From: Pantoea sp. Ap-967
Lineage (GTDB): Bacteria > Pseudomonadota > Gammaproteobacteria > Pseudomonadales > Pseudomonadaceae
Length of the DNA: 64,000 nucleotides
Direction: 5' to 3'
Assembly: GCF_011752565.1 (NCBI RefSeq)
Contig: NZ_VWXK01000002.1
Coordinates: 62,001 to 126,000, forward strand
Shown: one piece after another, positions 63,726 through 64,000 of the stretch
Layout: each line of letters opens with the position of its first letter
How positions within the stretch are numbered: the first letter of the stretch is position 1
Translations under genes and position numbers: made by a program
The notes under the pieces: generated by a model
The model's database searches: none
Seen by the model: only the letters and a program-made list of their open reading frames with translations
What the model was told of the DNA's origin: nothing

Positions 63726-64000
63726 GGTGAAGCTCCTGTCGTTCTGTGCGATACAGCGCATTCTGGGCAGAACCTCCAAAGCCACGAAACCAACATTTTC
63801 CTGTGCCTTGGGCAGGAAAAAACTAAGGCCCCGAAAAGCCGTCGAATACGCCCCGAAACAGCCGCGCACCCCAGGTGAAGTGGGGCCTTCGCCGTTTTAT
63901 CGGCAAGCCCCAGCTAAATACTATTTTCGCGAATTTCCGTGCATCCCTAGTCTGGCTCCAGGCAACGGCGGTCCTCCAAACCGACCTGACAAAAACCGCC

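Noticed and set aside
1..64000. tRNA, rRNA, CRISPR arrays or prophage genes
   Set aside because: No cloverleaf-like or rRNA-like sequence, no regularly spaced direct repeats and no phage structural genes were seen by eye. A covariance-model scan was not possible.

Overview
The window is GC-rich chromosomal DNA from a Pseudomonas, most likely of the P. putida group. Grounds: dense GC-ending codon use, many 3' REP elements built on GAGCGGGC or GAGCGAGC cores, a membrane PQQ glucose dehydrogenase followed by an OprB porin, a DING/LapA-like phosphate-binding protein, an Hxc-like type II secretion locus, and many LysR regulators. I see no rRNA, tRNA, CRISPR array, prophage or transposase gene.

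Layout. (1) 1-9.5 kb: nitrogen-compound uptake and breakdown, with a partial HyuB-type hydantoinase, a Tat-exported substrate-binding protein, an MFS carrier, an M20 amidohydrolase facing a LysR gene, a POT peptide carrier and an NCS1 nucleobase/allantoin/hydantoin carrier. GntR-like GTATAC operators precede two of the transporters. (2) 9.7-19.9 kb: a BaeSR-like two-component system divergent from a complete RND efflux operon (adaptor, pump, outer-membrane channel). An Ais-like histidine phosphatase, a PAP2 phosphatase and a methyltransferase follow. (3) 20-23.6 kb: DMT exporter, SMP-30-like propeller, ureidoglycine aminohydrolase, START-like protein. (4) 23.6-46.5 kb: a secretion island. It holds a 4,151-residue two-partner-secretion-type exoprotein resembling P. 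aeruginosa PdtA, a DING/LapA-like protein, the type II genes gspF-E-D-M-L-K-G in one run, and gspI facing away. This order matches P. aeruginosa hxc-lapA-pdtA, but no TpsB transporter and no gspC, gspH or gspJ is in view. (5) 46.5-57.8 kb: accessory single genes, including SodC, a SleB-type hydrolase, a duplicated CAP-domain protein, exporters, regulators and a halovibrin-like lipoprotein. (6) 58-63.7 kb: gcd-oprB, then argE and a DUF1028 gene on the other strand.

How the parts may work together. The secretion island probably serves phosphate scavenging and surface adhesion: in P. aeruginosa the Hxc system exports LapA, and PdtA is induced by phosphate depletion. No convincing Pho box was found here, so the phosphate link rests on synteny. 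The efflux block looks like an envelope-stress module, in which a two-component system drives a pump through an 11-bp-spaced tandem site in the shared promoter. The phosphatases behind it have a second site of the same geometry.

The most interesting items are the reduced Hxc-like locus with an orphan TpsA, a 40-residue Cys-containing tandem repeat inside that giant protein, and a modular composite REP/inverted-repeat element present in three arms across two loci.
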